Assembly: GCA_032622095.1 (NCBI GenBank) | Contig: CP136062.1 | Span: forward strand, 231,462,578-231,526,577 | DNA length: 64,000 bases | Origin: Siphonodentalium dalli | Lineage: Eukaryota > Mollusca > Scaphopoda > Gadilida > Siphonodentaliidae | Direction: 5' to 3' | Part shown: positions 44,457-56,729 of the stretch, piece by piece | Position numbering within the stretch: the stretch's first letter is position 1 | Layout: each line of letters opens with the position of its first letter | The notes under the pieces: generated by a model | Databases searched by the model: none | What the model was told of the DNA's origin: nothing | The model's input: only the letters and a program-made list of their open reading frames with translations | Program-made: the position numbers and the translations under genes

Positions 44457-45294
44457 TTATGGGCGGGATACGGACAAAGTTTAGATTCCAATTTCATTGG
44501 TCACTGACGGTCAGCTGATAAACGCCACTCCCAGACAAGTTCGTTAATGTGTAAGGTCATTATTTAGCCCCTAATATACTAAATGGATTCTCCCACTCAA
44601 TTATAAAACAAAACATTGATTTGTATTGTATTTGTAATCATCAAATTGGAAAGTATTTCTATTGTAATCAAATACTTCAGACATACGATCGTCCGATATA
44701 CGTGGTTTATATAATTCATCACTGATATTTTATGGCTTATGCCATATGGCAAAGGGGACGTCAGACCTAATAACTTCAAACTGGGTGGATAGCACCACAC
44801 CGACCCCCGGACTAGCAGGAAAATACTAGTATGAAGGATCGACTGGTAACCGAGAGTGACCCATCGGCTATCAACAAGTCAACAAAGGATACAGGATAGT
44901 AAAATGGCCGATCATTTTGCCGCCACATATGTAAATTTTTCACGTGATATGTGTATAAAATAGGTGTATGCATATATTCATTTTACAATACATACATATT
45001 CAATCTTGGAATTGTATTCAGTATATGACTATGTGATATCTAGGTGGTAGTAAAACAATTAACCAAGATTCCAAATTATGAATTTAGATGTGTCACATAG
45101 GGTAATGCATCTTCCTGTGAGATGTATGCAAGTTGTAATGTACTTACCAACACCAGTAAATTATTACCTTAGGATTTCGGAACATAGTATAAAGGGGTAG
45201 ATTCTATATATCCGTGGTTTATATCATTCATCGCCGATGAATGTTCAAAAACGGGAAGTAATAATATACGATCATACCGACTTACAACATCATA
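44457..45294. other. Unique sequence
   Basis: A/T-rich. TCCGTGGTTTATAT-like segments occur at about 44697 and 45208 (CGTGGTTTATATAATTCATC). No gene is seen. Confidence 0.4.
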
Positions 45295-45962
45295 AGTTGT
45301 AAAAAATTGTGCCCCAATCCCTTTTTTATATTATGCAAATAAAATATGTTTCAAGTCAACATACCGACTTTGCAAACTTAAGTACGAAATCGAACCTTAT
45401 CTTCTCCACACGACATCATAACAAAATGGAATCGTTTTCACTGGACTGCGAATACGTAATAATAAATCGGCTATTGAAAAAAGACGCCACACTCAACCGC
45501 CGACGGCATTGGAACTTAGACTATGTATATTTTGTTCCGATGATGCTATTCCGCACACCATGGCTCGAGCTCATAACCTCATGAAGACACAGTTCCCAGA
45601 CTTTGAAAGCATGACCCAAACTGAACAGCTTGTTAAAATCTTATACAACAATATTTCAAATACATGCACTTTAATTTGTCAGATGAGCATCGTATCATAA
45701 ATCAATGAATAAATACAGACGAGACGATTATATTCACATTCAGCTTCACCGAGGTTATACATTACCTTATATTAATATCATTTATTATACTGTTCAATAC
45801 ACGCTGTACAATTATATGTTATAATGTATGCATCCTGTCCTTATACGGATGTTTTGCCAATTAAACTAATCTGAACTTATCTTAAACTTATTTTATCTTA
45901 AACTTATCTTATCTTAAATTAAACTTATCTTATCTTAATATCTTAAACTTATCTTATCTTAC
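45295..45962 (+). pseudogene. LINE 3'-end fragments
   Basis: A tail TTGTGCCCCAATCCC with AATAAAATATGTTT (45308-45350) is shared with the minus-strand copy near 21211-21275. From about 45497 a frame reads ALELRLCIFCSDDAI, then MKTQFPDFESMTQTEQLVKI, the C-terminal zinc-knuckle region typical of reverse transcriptases of non-LTR elements. The residues between CSDDAI and the second part (the His and Cys half of the knuckle) are deleted. A 3' UTR follows and ends in (AACTTATCTT)-like tail repeats at 45870-45965. Confidence 0.6.
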
Positions 45963-46250
45963 ATTAAAGGGGTACTGTACTAAACTGTTGTTGTTTGTTT
46001 CGATATTCTCTGCTTCGTATAATAAGGTAACCAGATTTCCATTATTTGAAAGTCTGCATGAGTACGAAGTAATGTTACGGATGCCAGATTAGCCGGAATG
46101 CCAAAACACGAATTGTCGTTGTTAAATTTTTTTTATAGTTTTCAAGCAAATGTATAAAATAAATATTATATTATATGCATACTAGTCCCATATACTCATT
46201 TAAGTTATTGTATGGTCACTAGTCGGATATCTGTATCATCGGGTTACATC
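45963..46250. mobile_element. Truncated family B TTAA MITE
   Basis: Starts ACATTAAAGGGGTACTGTAC and continues as the inverse of the right half of 23732-24311 (TAAGGTAACCAGATTTCCAT, TTCAAGCAAATGTAT). The other end is missing. Confidence 0.65.
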
Positions 46251-46261
46251 TCGGTCAGAAC

Positions 46262-47680
46262 ATATGTACCCTACGTGTTGAATTCAAATTCAATTCTTTA
46301 TTCACTCTCAATAGGCCAATAAATTGACAAGTCTGTGAGGTCACAAATAATATAACATAAACAATATATGACGATGGCGGTCATTAAATGTATAAACATT
46401 ACTATATTGTATTTCTTTGTCTTGGCGGTGAACCTGTTAGTTGTTCTATATTTCTGATAAAATCACACATTTTGTGTATTAAAACAGCGTCTTTTGTTCC
46501 CATGATGATCTTAAACTGTATCAAGTTAGGGGAACTTGTTAACGACAAAAGGTATACATCGCCTTCTCAGTGACATATAGCCTCACAATTCATGATATAG
46601 TGGTATTCGTCTCCAACTCTATCTCCGCTGCACAAGTCACAGAATTGAGTGTTTTTGGAGTCATTCCATGTACTAGTCTCAATGGGTCATAGACGTGCTA
46701 TCAGGGGCGTATGAACCGGGGGGGGGGGGGTAAGGGGGGTAAATACCCCCCCCCAAATTTCCAGAAAATGGTCAACACTTAAACTGTATTTCTTATTTAT
46801 TCAACCTAACCAGTCACATTCTCCGCCTGCACAGTTTGACATAAAATATATAGTATAGGCTACTCTATATGGGAAATTAGCGGTTGGGGGTACCATTATA
46901 AAGATTAGGTGCATTGACTGCCATGTGTTATTGTCTCACTGGTTTGTGTTATCATACAAGTACAAACATTTAGGTTTTTATCGGGTAATACATTATAACT
47001 CCCCATATGGTGGTATCCACCGGCCTTTGCTCCTTATAATCCTTCTTGTTACAGTACTCTCTCAGAAAGCATTGTATTAGCCCACAAACGGTATCTAATT
47101 TGTCCAAAGCTACAAAATAAATCAACGCCAAGATTTCCAAGATGAATTCAATACGAAATTATTTGAAGAGTAAATACGGAAACTACGATTCATCACAGCT
47201 AGTACTTTGGCACTGCTTAAATGGCGAATCTGCCTGCTTTATCGGGGCCATCTTTCAGTTACATGCACTACTACTATGGATTAGGCTGGGAAAGCTGAGA
47301 ATGTGAATATATAATTATGTTAAACCTACATATCATGTTTTCATGGAAGACTGCTCCATTTGTACACACATGCTTGTGAGAGTCAAAAATGATCTCCATA
47401 CTATATTGTACAACAGGTGAAAAACTAAAATACCATATTTTCCCTCAATGGGTTATTTAACGTAAATGCTGTTACAGATGCAACGAAATGCGATCTGAGG
47501 GGTTTAATTTCAGAAAGGGGACACCCCCCTCGAGCTCTCCCCATCTCCAGAATGTGGCCCCTCATATACAAACTTCTTTCCTACGCCCCATGATACCCCC
47601 AATAAATATAGCTTCCTACGCCCCTGCGTGCTATGTTAGACCACAAGGACACGTGTGCCGACCGAGATAATCGGACGATT
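46262..47680 (-). pseudogene. LINE reverse-transcriptase C-terminus, split by a hAT MITE
   Basis: On the minus strand 47680-47635 followed by 46693-46390 reads ARL, a TGA (probably a decayed CGA), PIETSTWNDSKNTQFCDLC, then SGDRVGDEYHYIMNCEAICH: the C-x2-C...H...C knuckle seen at the end of many non-LTR reverse transcriptases. A stop follows, then a frame change, then NLIQFKIIMGTKDAVLIHKM. The 3' end carries AATAAAGAATTGAATTTGAA at 46262-46300. The element at 46702-47626 interrupts it. It is inactive. Confidence 0.65.
46702..47626. mobile_element. Non-autonomous hAT element with exact 8-bp duplication
   Basis: CGTGCTAT flanks both sides (46694-46701 and 47627-47634). The termini CAGGGGCGTATGAA and CTTCCTACGCCCCTG are inverted. 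Interior G and C runs (46717-46760) and a second terminal-like GGGGCGTAGGAAAG motif (inverse at about 47575-47590) are present. There is no transposase. Removing it restores the LINE reading frame around ARLRPIE except for the TGA. Confidence 0.9.
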
Positions 47681-47909
47681 TATGTATCAAATACGGAAGC
47701 CATGAAACGATGGCCAATCGACAGACGACAGTGATACTAATTCCTTGACGATATCGAATTTATTTGAGAGTTGTTCAAACAATGACAGTATACGGAAATG
47801 AGCTAATTAAGATCTAACAGATGCACACATTAACATCACGTGATCAACAGAAACATATTTGCACACATATAATCAGATTTTGACGGGTAATCGTTTTCAC
47901 GCACCCAAA
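47681..47909. other. Unique sequence
   Basis: Nothing recognised before the trinucleotide array. Confidence 0.4.
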
Positions 47910-48173
47910 AGATGATCATGATATTAGTGATGGTTATGACGATGATGATCATGGTGATGAAGACGAAGATGACGATGAAGAAGATGAAGATGATGACGAT
48001 GGTGATGATGATGACGATGGTGATGTTGATGGTGATGAATACGAAGATCACGATGAATACGAAGACGATGATGAATAAGATGATGATGACGATGGTGATG
48101 ATGATGATGATGATGTTGATGATGGTCGTGGTAGTGACGATGATGATGATTGTGGTGGTGATAATGATGGTGG

Positions 48174-48205
<32 letters not shown>

Positions 48206-48624
48206 ATAATGATGATGATGATGGTGGTGGTGATGATAATGGTGGTGAAATTGATGATGATGGTGTTGTGATGATGATCGTGATGAGGACGATGGTGGTG
48301 GTAGTGGTGATGATGCTGGCAGTGGTAGTGGTGATAGTGATGATGATGACAACGATGATGGTGGTAGTGTTGTCGTTGATGATGATGATGATGGCGATGA
48401 TGATGATGGCGGTGGTGGGGGTGGTGTTGATGCTGATTATGATGACGATGGTGGTACTAGTGTTGATGATGATGATCATGATGGTGGTGGGGGTGGTAGT
48501 GTTGATGATTAGTATGTTGATGATGATGACGATGGTGATGATGATGATGATGATGATGATGATGTTGATGATGGTCGTGGTAGTGATGATGATGATGATT
48601 GTGGTGGTGATAATGATGGTGTTG

Positions 48625-48656
<32 letters not shown>

Positions 48657-50015
48657 GGTGGTGGTGATGATGATGATGATGGTGGTGATGATGATGGTGG
48701 TGGTGTTGTGATGATGATGGTGTTGTGATGATGATGACGATGATGGTGGTGGTGTTGTGATGATGATGGTGGTGGTGATGATGATGGTGGTGGTGTTGTG
48801 ATGATGATGGTGTTGTGATGATGATGACGATGATGGTGGTGGTGTTGTGATGATGATGGTGTTGTGATGATGATGATGATGATGGCGGTGATGATGATGG
48901 CGATGATGATGGCGGTGGTGGTGGAGTTGATGATGCTTATGATGACGATGATGATGGTAGTGTTGATGATGATGATGATGGTGGCGGTGGTAGTATTATT
49001 ATGTTGATGATGATGATGGTGGTGATATTGATGATGATGGTGATGAGGACGATGGTGGTGGTAGTGATGATGATGATGACGATGATGGTGGTAGTGTTGT
49101 CGTTGAAGAAGATGATGATGATGATGGCGGTGATGATGATGGCGATGGAGGTGGAGTTGATGATGATTATGATGACGATGATGATGGTAGTGTTGATGAT
49201 GATGATGATGGTGGTGGTGGTGATATTGATGATGATTGTGATGAGGACGATGGTGGTGGTAGTGATGATGATGCTGGCAGTGGTAGTGGTGATAGTGATG
49301 ATGATGATTACGATGGTGGTGGTAGTGTTGTCGTTGATGATGATGATGATGGCGATGATGATGATGACGGCGGTGGTGGTGGTGTTGATGATGATTATGA
49401 TGACGAAGGTGGTGGTAGTGTTGATGATGATGATGATGATGGTGGTGGCGGTGGTATTGTTGATGATTATTATGTTGATGATGATGATGTTGATGACGAT
49501 GGTGATGATGATGATGATGTTGATGATGGTCGTGGTAGTGATGATGATGATGATTGTGGTGGTCGTGATAACGATGGTGGTGATGATGATGATGATGGTG
49601 GTGGTGATAATGATGATTGTGATGATGATGATGGTGGTGGTGATGATGATGATGGTGGTGATATTGATGATGATGGTGTTGTGATGACGATGATGGTGGT
49701 AGTGATGATGATGCTGGCAGTGGTATTGGTGATAGTGATGATGGTGATGACGATGGATAGTGGTAGTGTTGTCGTTGATGATGATGATTATGATGATGAT
49801 GATGGCGGTGGTGGTGGTGGTGTTGATGATGATTATGATGACGATGGTGGTGGTAGTGTTGATGATGATGGTGGCGGTGGTAGTGTTGATGATTGTTATG
49901 ATGATGACGATGATGGTGGTTTTGTTGGTGATGATGTTGATGATGATGATGATTATGATGGCGGTGATGATGATGACGATGCTGATGATGATGGTGGTGG
50001 TGGTGGTGGTAGTTT

Positions 50016-50053
<38 letters not shown>

Positions 50054-50227
50054 TTGATGATGGTGGTGGTGGTGGTGTTAATGATGACGATGATGGTGAT
50101 GATGGTGGTGGTGGTAGTATTGATGATGATGGTGGTGGTGGTAGTGTTGATGATGGTGGTGGTGGTGGTGTTAATGATGACGATGATGGTGATGATGATG
50201 GTAGTGGTAGTGTTACTGATGATGTCA

Positions 50228-50259
<32 letters not shown>

Positions 50260-50300
50260 GGTGGTGGTATTGATGATGATGATGATGATGACGATGATGG

Positions 50301-50334
<34 letters not shown>

Positions 50335-50342
50335 GGTGGTAT

Positions 50343-50411
<69 letters not shown>

Positions 50412-50423
50412 CGATGATGGTGA

Positions 50424-50457
<34 letters not shown>

Positions 50458-50918
50458 GGTGGTGGTGGTATTGATGATGATGATGATGATGACGATGATG
50501 GTGATGATGATGATGGTGGTGGTGGTAGTTTTGATGATGATGATGATGATGATGGTGGTGGTAGTGTTAATGATGACGATGATGATGGTGATGATGATGG
50601 TGGTGGTGGCGGTGGTAGTGTTGATGATGGTGGTGGTTGTGGTAGTGTTGATGATGATGATGATGATGATTATGATGATGATGATGATGATGATGATTAT
50701 GATGATGATGATGATTATGATGGTGGTGGTGGTGGTGGTGGTCATGATGATTATGATGGTGGTGGTAGTGTTGATGATTATTATGGTGATTATGATGATG
50801 ATGATGATTATGATGATGATGATGATTATGATGGTGGTGGTGGTGGTGGTGGTCATGATGATTATGATGGTGGTGGTGGAGTTGATGATGATGATGATGA
50901 TGATGATGGTGGTAGTGT

Positions 50919-50954
<36 letters not shown>

Positions 50955-50990
50955 TAGTGGTGATGATCGACGAGGATGATGGTAATAGTA
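47910..50990. repeat. 3.1-kb GAT/GGT trinucleotide microsatellite
   Basis: GAT and GGT triplets alternate with GAC, GTT, ATT, GCG and AGT variants over 3 kb, becoming purer to the right (long GAT runs at 50343-50410). Larger blocks such as GTTGTCGTTGATGATGATGA and GATGCTGGCAGTGGTAGTG recur at about 300-400 bp intervals, showing amplification above the triplet level. Frames rich in Asp/Gly, Met/Val, Ile/Thr or His/Ser are artefacts. Confidence 0.97.
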
Positions 50991-51143
50991 AATGATGACA
51001 ATGCTGATAACGAATTAGATCATGCCATTTAAATAGTAAAGATTCATGGCATGAAGTAATGGCGGATATTATGATGATGGTGATGATGATGATTGAAATG
51101 GTGATGATGATGATGGTGGTGATAACGAATTAGATCACGCCAT

Positions 51144-51307
51144 TGTAAAGTTCGTTACTTGTGGACATTAATATTGTTAACTAAGTTGATGAAACACGAA
51201 CAGACTTTTATTCTTAACCAACTGAAACGCACATAAAAATATAGGTTCCTTATTTTAGGGACCCAAACAAAACGTTTATATATAACGCAGTCTATATGGA
51301 TATTACA
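51144..51307 (-). repeat. Probable 3' LTR of the gypsy element
   Basis: On the minus strand the segment begins TGTAATATCCATATAGACTG directly after a purine-rich tract (AAAGAAAATGGGTGG), contains AATAAAAGTC as a possible poly(A) signal, and ends ACTTTACA, giving TG...CA ends and 164 bp. The matching 5' LTR was not found, so the boundaries rest on the polypurine tract and termini alone. Confidence 0.55.
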
Positions 51308-51353
51308 CCACCCATTTTCTTTAGTTTAAATTTTAAGTGCACGTCTTTCAAAC

Positions 51354-53945
51354 CTAGTCCAAGACATAGTCACTATATCGCAAGGGTGGTCTTCTGTCTC
51401 TTGTAACTCGAACCGGTATCACTACTTCTGGTTCCACGTCGACGTCATCCGTTGGCGGTACGTCAAATGTGCAATCATTATCCGCACTGTGCACACTTTG
51501 ACCATTTCCATTTCCGACGAACATTTTAAATTGTGACGAATTACGTGTCACAGTCCTGTGACTATTTGTCCAGTGATCATCGACCCATTCACATCGATCA
51601 CTTCATTTGTGTCTTTTTCATATGGTGGGTTCAGTTTATTTTTCTTTCGCTGTCGAACCAATGCGCGATCTCCAATTTTGAATTCATGCTCACGAACATA
51701 CGACTTGGAATCAGCTCCCTCCTTCATTTTGTCCTTTGATCGCTTATCTTTCAAATGGACATCTTCATCAGTTACAAATATGGATATCATTGGAACCGGT
51801 TAATTGACCACATAGTGATGTTTACAGTTATGCCCTGTGCCAATGCATTCTGTTATATATGCGAGTCGACCATAGGTCGCCTCGCATATATAAGAGAATG
51901 CATTGGCCTAAAAAAATTCTTTTTTTAACACTTTTTACAATTTTTTCTTACATTTTTTAACAATTTTTATAATATTTTTATACATTCTTTGACAATTTTA
52001 TCATTTTTAATATGTGTTAAGCCAATGCATTCTCTTATATATGCGAGGCGACCTATGGTCGACTCGCATATATAAGAGTATGCATTGGCACAGTGCCGTT
52101 CTGTTGGGTAAAGGTTTTACCATAACAAGGAGCTTTGTGTTCATAGGTCGACCGAACACAAGTGCATATGGCAATTTTCCAGTTGAGCAATGCGGAACCG
52201 CTCTATAGTTTCTTAAAAACTGAAACAGTTCATCTTTCCAATTATGGTTTTCCACATGCGCGGTCTGTACTGCTTTTTTTTAGCGAAGCCATAAACCTCT
52301 CGATTTCACCATTTGCCCGGGGATGTTCAGGGGTAATTTTGAGATGGTGGAACCCCATAGAGTTCGCGTAATCTCGAAAAGCACCACTGTTGAATGGTGG
52401 TCCATTGTCACTTCTGATTTCTCTCGGTATAGAGTACTCTGCTAGAATTTGGTCCAACTTTGGAATCACCGTTTCTGCAGACGTTGATCTGATCACTTCT
52501 ACTACTGGGAATTTTGAATAATCATCAATTATAGCAAACAGATAATCTCCAGATGGGAAAGGCCCACAAATATCCATTGATAAACAACGCCACGGACCAT
52601 CAGGTAACTCCGACATTTTCGCTGGTTCGGCGCTTGGAGTGTAGGTACATACTTGACAAGCTGGGCTTTGTTTCACAAAATGTTCGGTCATTTTGTCGAT
52701 ACCAGAGAACCAAAATCGATCGCGGAGATACTGCTTTGTTTTGATTATACCCAAGTGTCATTCGTGTGCTAATTTAGCCACAATTTCCTGTAATTTCTCC
52801 GGAATCACAATTCTCTCCCCTCGCAATATAATTCCATCAACCAGGGTAAGTTCGCTCAATATGGGTTTAAATACTTTAAGTTCCTGATCTTTATCCAAAC
52901 ATATTGAATCGCCTTGAATGACTCTCATCAGCTTTGACAAGACGTTATCATTGTCAGTCTCAGACTTTATCTTCTGAAGAGTAATGGCATCTGGAATGAT
53001 TGAGGATATCAAACAAATGAACTGGTCAGCTTCTAATTCAGTTTCATGGTGTGCTAAAGGGTGTCGGCTCAAGTAGTCTACTACACATTTTCGTCCAGGT
53101 CGATATTTTACCACAAAATCATATTTTAGTAGCCGTAATCTCATTATTTCAATCCTTGCTGATGTCTGGGACTTCGGATTGTTGTTTAACGTTTGCAAAG
53201 GTTCACGATCAGATAATACCGTGAATTTCTTGCCCAGAAGATAACCTTCAAACTTTACACATGCAAACAAAACAGCTACAGATTCGCGTTCAATGTGTGC
53301 ATATTTCTGTTCGGTTGGGGGTTAAACTTCGACTTGAATACGCCACTGGTCGGAGATTTCCTGCTTCATCTGCTTGACTGACCCTAGCTCCAACTCCAAA
53401 TGGGCTTCCGTCAATGATTTTTGATGATTTTCCTTATTATCCCCGAATATAATGATGTCATTAAGAACTCCCGGTATATCTAAAAATGTCTTTCTGAGGA
53501 TCTCGTGGAATTCCTCGGATGCTGACCTTGTTCCGTAGTTTAGGCGTTTATATCGCATAAGTCCTTTGTGAGTTGAAAATGTCGTGATATATCGGCTTTC
53601 TTCTGACAGTGAAATTTGATGAAACGAATCCCGAAGTTCAACTCTTGAAAACACAGTTGCGCCATTTAATCCATATGCTATTTCCTCTATGGTTGGTACC
53701 GGGTGACGTGTTCGCTTTATTGCCTTATTTGGTAATCTGATATCCAGACAGAAGTGAATCGAACCATTCCGTCTGCGTGTAATAACAGGAGAAGTCACCC
53801 ATTCTGTAGGACCGGAAACTTCTTCTATAACATCGGCATCTTTTAATTTTTTTAGTTCATTCTCCACTCCTGCTTGTAGATTGAAAGGAATTATCCTGTG
53901 CTTTTGCGCCACTGGCTTGACAGATGTGTCGATGTGGAGTGTCAC
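51354..53945 (-). pseudogene. Ty3/gypsy pol (RT, RNase H, integrase), dead
   Basis: Domains follow the gypsy order on the minus strand. Reverse transcriptase 53945-53322: TEWVTSPVITRR, HPVPTIEEIAYGL, LMRYKRLNYGTRSASEEFH; the catalytic box reads GVLNDIIIFGDN, lacking the expected double Asp, and the earlier FSRVEL lacks its Asp. RNase H remnant 53270-53000 (FTVLSDREPLQTL, VVDYLSRHP). Integrase: zinc region with a TGA at 52758, PACQVC, then MDICGP, RSDNGPPF and ANGEIERF supplying D, D and E. C-terminal part 51790-51354 (KIGDRALVRQ, RPPLRYSDYV). At least five frame breaks and a MITE (51774-52125) interrupt it. The composition is like K02A2.6/Mag-type elements. Confidence 0.85.
51774..52125. mobile_element. 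Truncated CCCTTTACCCAACA-family MITE in integrase
   Basis: Inverted relative to 24385-24783. It starts within the family's unique half (inverse of GGTTCCAATGATATCCATAT), passes GCCCTGTG, two hairpins (51838-51908 and 52020-52091) and CACAGTG, and ends near CTGTTGGGTAAAGG without an intact TTAA. The part between the unique half and its outer terminus is missing. Confidence 0.7.
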
Positions 53946-54017
53946 TTCTGCAGTTTTGTGCCAATGCTATTGAATATGTCACTACATGTATCCACTAAAG
54001 ACGCGGTCTACATCATG

Positions 54018-54418
54018 TTAACCCTTTACCCAACAGAAGGGCCCTGTGCCAATGCATTCTCTTATATATGCGAGTCGACCATAGGTCGCCTCGCATATAT
54101 AAGAGAATGCATTGGCTTAACACATTAAAAATTATAAAATTGTTAAAGATTGTAAGAAAAAATGGTAAAAAGTGTTAAAAAAAGATTTTTTTTTAGGCCA
54201 ATGCATTCTCTTATATATGCGAGGCGACCTATGGTCGACTCGCATATATAAGAGAATGCATTGGCACAGGGTATAACTGTAACTATCACAATGTGGCCAA
54301 GGAGCCGGTTCCAATGATATCCATATTTGTATGGTTTTATTGAGACATACCCAAGATAATTTAGGCTGTTGCAGCTTTATTTGGCCGGTTTTGGCCGGTT
54401 TGTTGGGTAAAGGGTTAA
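54018..54418. mobile_element. piggyBac-type MITE with CCCTTTACCCAACA termini, copy 2
   Basis: TTAA at 54018-54021 and 54415-54418 with the same termini and two hairpins (54046-54117 and 54197-54267) as 24385-24783. It lies between the protease and RT regions of the gypsy element, so it is younger than that insertion. Confidence 0.9.
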
Positions 54419-55230
54419 CTTCTAATGTTTCTGGAGGAGTATTTATTTTGTTCTCCTCATTTGTAACAGACATGACATCACGATTACACACAGTCTCGTT
54501 TTCAGCAAACACATCTGGTTTAATCTTTATTACTTCTAAATGCGAAACGTTCTTATATCCCAGAATTGGTGTGACACTGTGCTGCACATCTATTGTAACT
54601 AACTCCGCTGTTTGACACGAGCCAGTATGTGTTATGTTCGTTGTATACTTTCTCTCAATCTGAGTTTGGTTGTCCGGGAAACCTTTAATTGTACAATTGG
54701 ATGGTGACAGTTTAGCATTTGGTAGAACTCTCTTTAATGTATGTATATCCATCAAGTTCACATCTGAGCCCGTGTCAATAAGAAATTCGACATGCTGATG
54801 ATTAATTTCGACTTTTTGTTATGGGTCTTGATTCGTTTATTTCAAAACACTGTCGAATTCCGGAATGTTGCGTGCTTTCAGACTTACGGTTGTTAAAACT
54901 GGAAATAACATCGCCTCGATTTTCTATACATTTGCTACTCGCTTCCGGAAACAGTATTTAGTGAAATGAAGAATTCCTCGACAGTTTCGACAAACTACGT
55001 TATGAGCCGGACAATTTGATTGGCCACCAGAATGTGGCCATTTATTTCCACAACCTTTACACATGGAACCACTTGAACCATAACCTGTTACTGGTGATGC
55101 ATTTTCTGGTCTATACTGCTGTCGTTGAATTTTTATAACATTGTTTTCTTGGGTTCCTTTCATAAATTCATCACATGAGCGTGTTCATTTGCTCTTTCTT
55201 TTTCTCTTAAATTAGTAAGAGTCGTGGTAA
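54419..55230 (-). pseudogene. Ty3/gypsy nucleocapsid knuckles and protease
   Basis: On the minus strand, two Cys knuckles read CKGCGNKWPHSGGQSNCPA and CRNCRGILHFTKYC (about 55070-54960). An aspartic protease site DTGS is at 54776-54765, followed by VNLMDIHTLKRVLPNAK and GFPDNQ. Upstream, TTTLTNLREKERANEHAH is the end of the gag core. Frames shift between gag and knuckles and at about 54810. The WPH and CPA residues inside the first knuckle are typical of K02A2.6-like elements. Confidence 0.75.
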
Positions 55231-55234
55231 GGTC

Positions 55235-55755
55235 CCATTTCCCCACAAATGACCGTGTGTAGAATGAATCATGCCGATTGCATTACAAAATATGCTGCAA
55301 CAATTAAATGCAACAATCAAAGATGTCCCGACTGTGTGGTAGCTCGTCAATAGTATAACCTCCCGTACATATATCGCAATCAACAACCTCACTCAGCACA
55401 CTCCTACTCGACTTCCAAAGAACATGACACTGACAAGAAAGAGACAAACCATCGAGTAACCAATAAACGATTTATATATACGTATACCCTCCATTATATA
55501 ATTATATAATCCTATAAATGCAACCATTATGTAATACATAATTTCATAGCCGTGCATTGTACAATAAATCTTGACCGCCTATATATGTTAACATTTATTC
55601 ATCTCTAAGGGGGTGACAGTAAGACAGTCTAGCCTGACTATGCCACCCCCTTGAATATACATTACAATATTTGTCAAATGTATTATGTATTAATTATTAT
55701 TGAATGTATATTGAAATATCCTATCCTATCCTATCCTATATCATCACAGCTGAGA
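55235..55755 (+). mobile_element. LINE-like 3' end inserted in gypsy gag
   Basis: Ends with an A/T-rich UTR containing GGGGGTGACAGTAAGACAGT and CTATGCCACCCCCTTGA (a small hairpin), then a (TATCC)n tail at 55719-55742. A short frame in front contains ADCITKYAATIKCNNQRCPDC, which looks like a zinc-knuckle. The gag sequence resumes on both sides. The exact 5' border and target duplication are unclear. Confidence 0.5.
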
Positions 55756-55769
55756 AGCACCTCAGTATC

Positions 55770-55997
55770 TTATTGATTCTTATATTCGCAGAACGTTGCT
55801 GCTTGTTTGAGACGAAACAAGAATTTTTCCAAGGATTCTCCAGACTCTCGTGTCAGCTGTCTAAATTTAAACCGTTCGAATACGTTATTTAACTTTGGAA
55901 CAAAGTAACCATTTAGAGCATCCTTCGCCTGTTTGTACGTTTCTCCTGTGTTAGGGGTCGTCTGAAATATTCTCTGCACCTCATACAAATTAAACAA
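55770..55997 (-). pseudogene. Ty3/gypsy gag fragment
   Basis: The minus-strand frame reads LFNLYEVQRIFQTTPN, AKDALNGYFVPKLNNVFERF and SLEKFLFRLKQAATFCEY, the capsid-like helical region usual in gypsy gag. It is cut upstream by a MITE at 55998 and downstream by the LINE tail at 55755. No gag start or 5' LTR was found beyond 56450. Confidence 0.7.
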
Positions 55998-56460
55998 TAC
56001 CCGCCATATCAGACCCAGTCGTAAGTCGGGATTTTTTTTAACCCTGTGCCAATGCATTCTCTTATATATGCGAGTCGACCATAGGTCGCCTCGTATATAT
56101 AAGAGAATGCATTGGTCTAACAAATTTGATATTTTTTTATAATTGTTAAAAAATGTAAGAAAACAATGATATATTTTTTTTAAAGAATGTAAGAAGTAGC
56201 GAAAAAAAAGATTAAAATTGTTAAAAGTCTGTAACACAAAAATTGATAAAAAATTGTTATAAAGAATGTAAGTAAAAATGAAATTTGTTTTTATAAAATT
56301 GTTAAAGAATATAAGAAAAAATGATAAAAATTGTTAAAGAATGTAAGAAAAATGGATAAAAAACTGTTAGGTCAATGACTTCTCTTCCGTATGCGAGGGA
56401 CATATGGTGCATTGGCACAGGGTCTTTAATGTTGCGCCTGCGCAGCTCCCGCCGTAAAAA
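55998..56460. mobile_element. MITE with CCCGCCATATC left end, rearranged
   Basis: Starts ACCCGCCATATCAGACCC (outer end of the 16444-16851 family), passes TTAACCCTGTGCC and a full hairpin at 56047-56117, then a long A/T spacer with TTGTTAAAGAATGTAAGAAA repeats and a decayed second hairpin (56371-56415) with CACAGGG. It ends with GCGCAGCTCCCG from the 14385 family, so two outer types meet in one element. Confidence 0.65.
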
Positions 56461-56729
56461 AGGTTAACATTTAGCGCGATATTCAGGCTATTCAGGCTAT
56501 TCGAGTTTGACAGCGTTATTTTGAGCATTTCACTTCAAGAAGTATACCGGCAAATGACTGTGAACCAATATCTATAGGATTTCACTGGCGCCCTTTAACC
56601 GCCACCAAACAACCTGTTACCCCAAACGATTTTATTATTTTTATTAAGAGCGATATATCGTAATATTAAGCTTCAATTTTGAGAACAATATCGTAATCGG
56701 AGCACCTTTATAAGTGCTTATCTTACGAT
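56461..56729. other. Unique sequence
   Basis: Only a short TTCAGGCTA duplication (56490-56506) is seen. Confidence 0.4.

Noticed and set aside
47912-50995. Several frames of 100-640 residues rich in Ile/Thr, Met/Val, Asp/Gly or His
   Set aside because: They are translations of the GAT/GGT microsatellite on both strands, in every frame.
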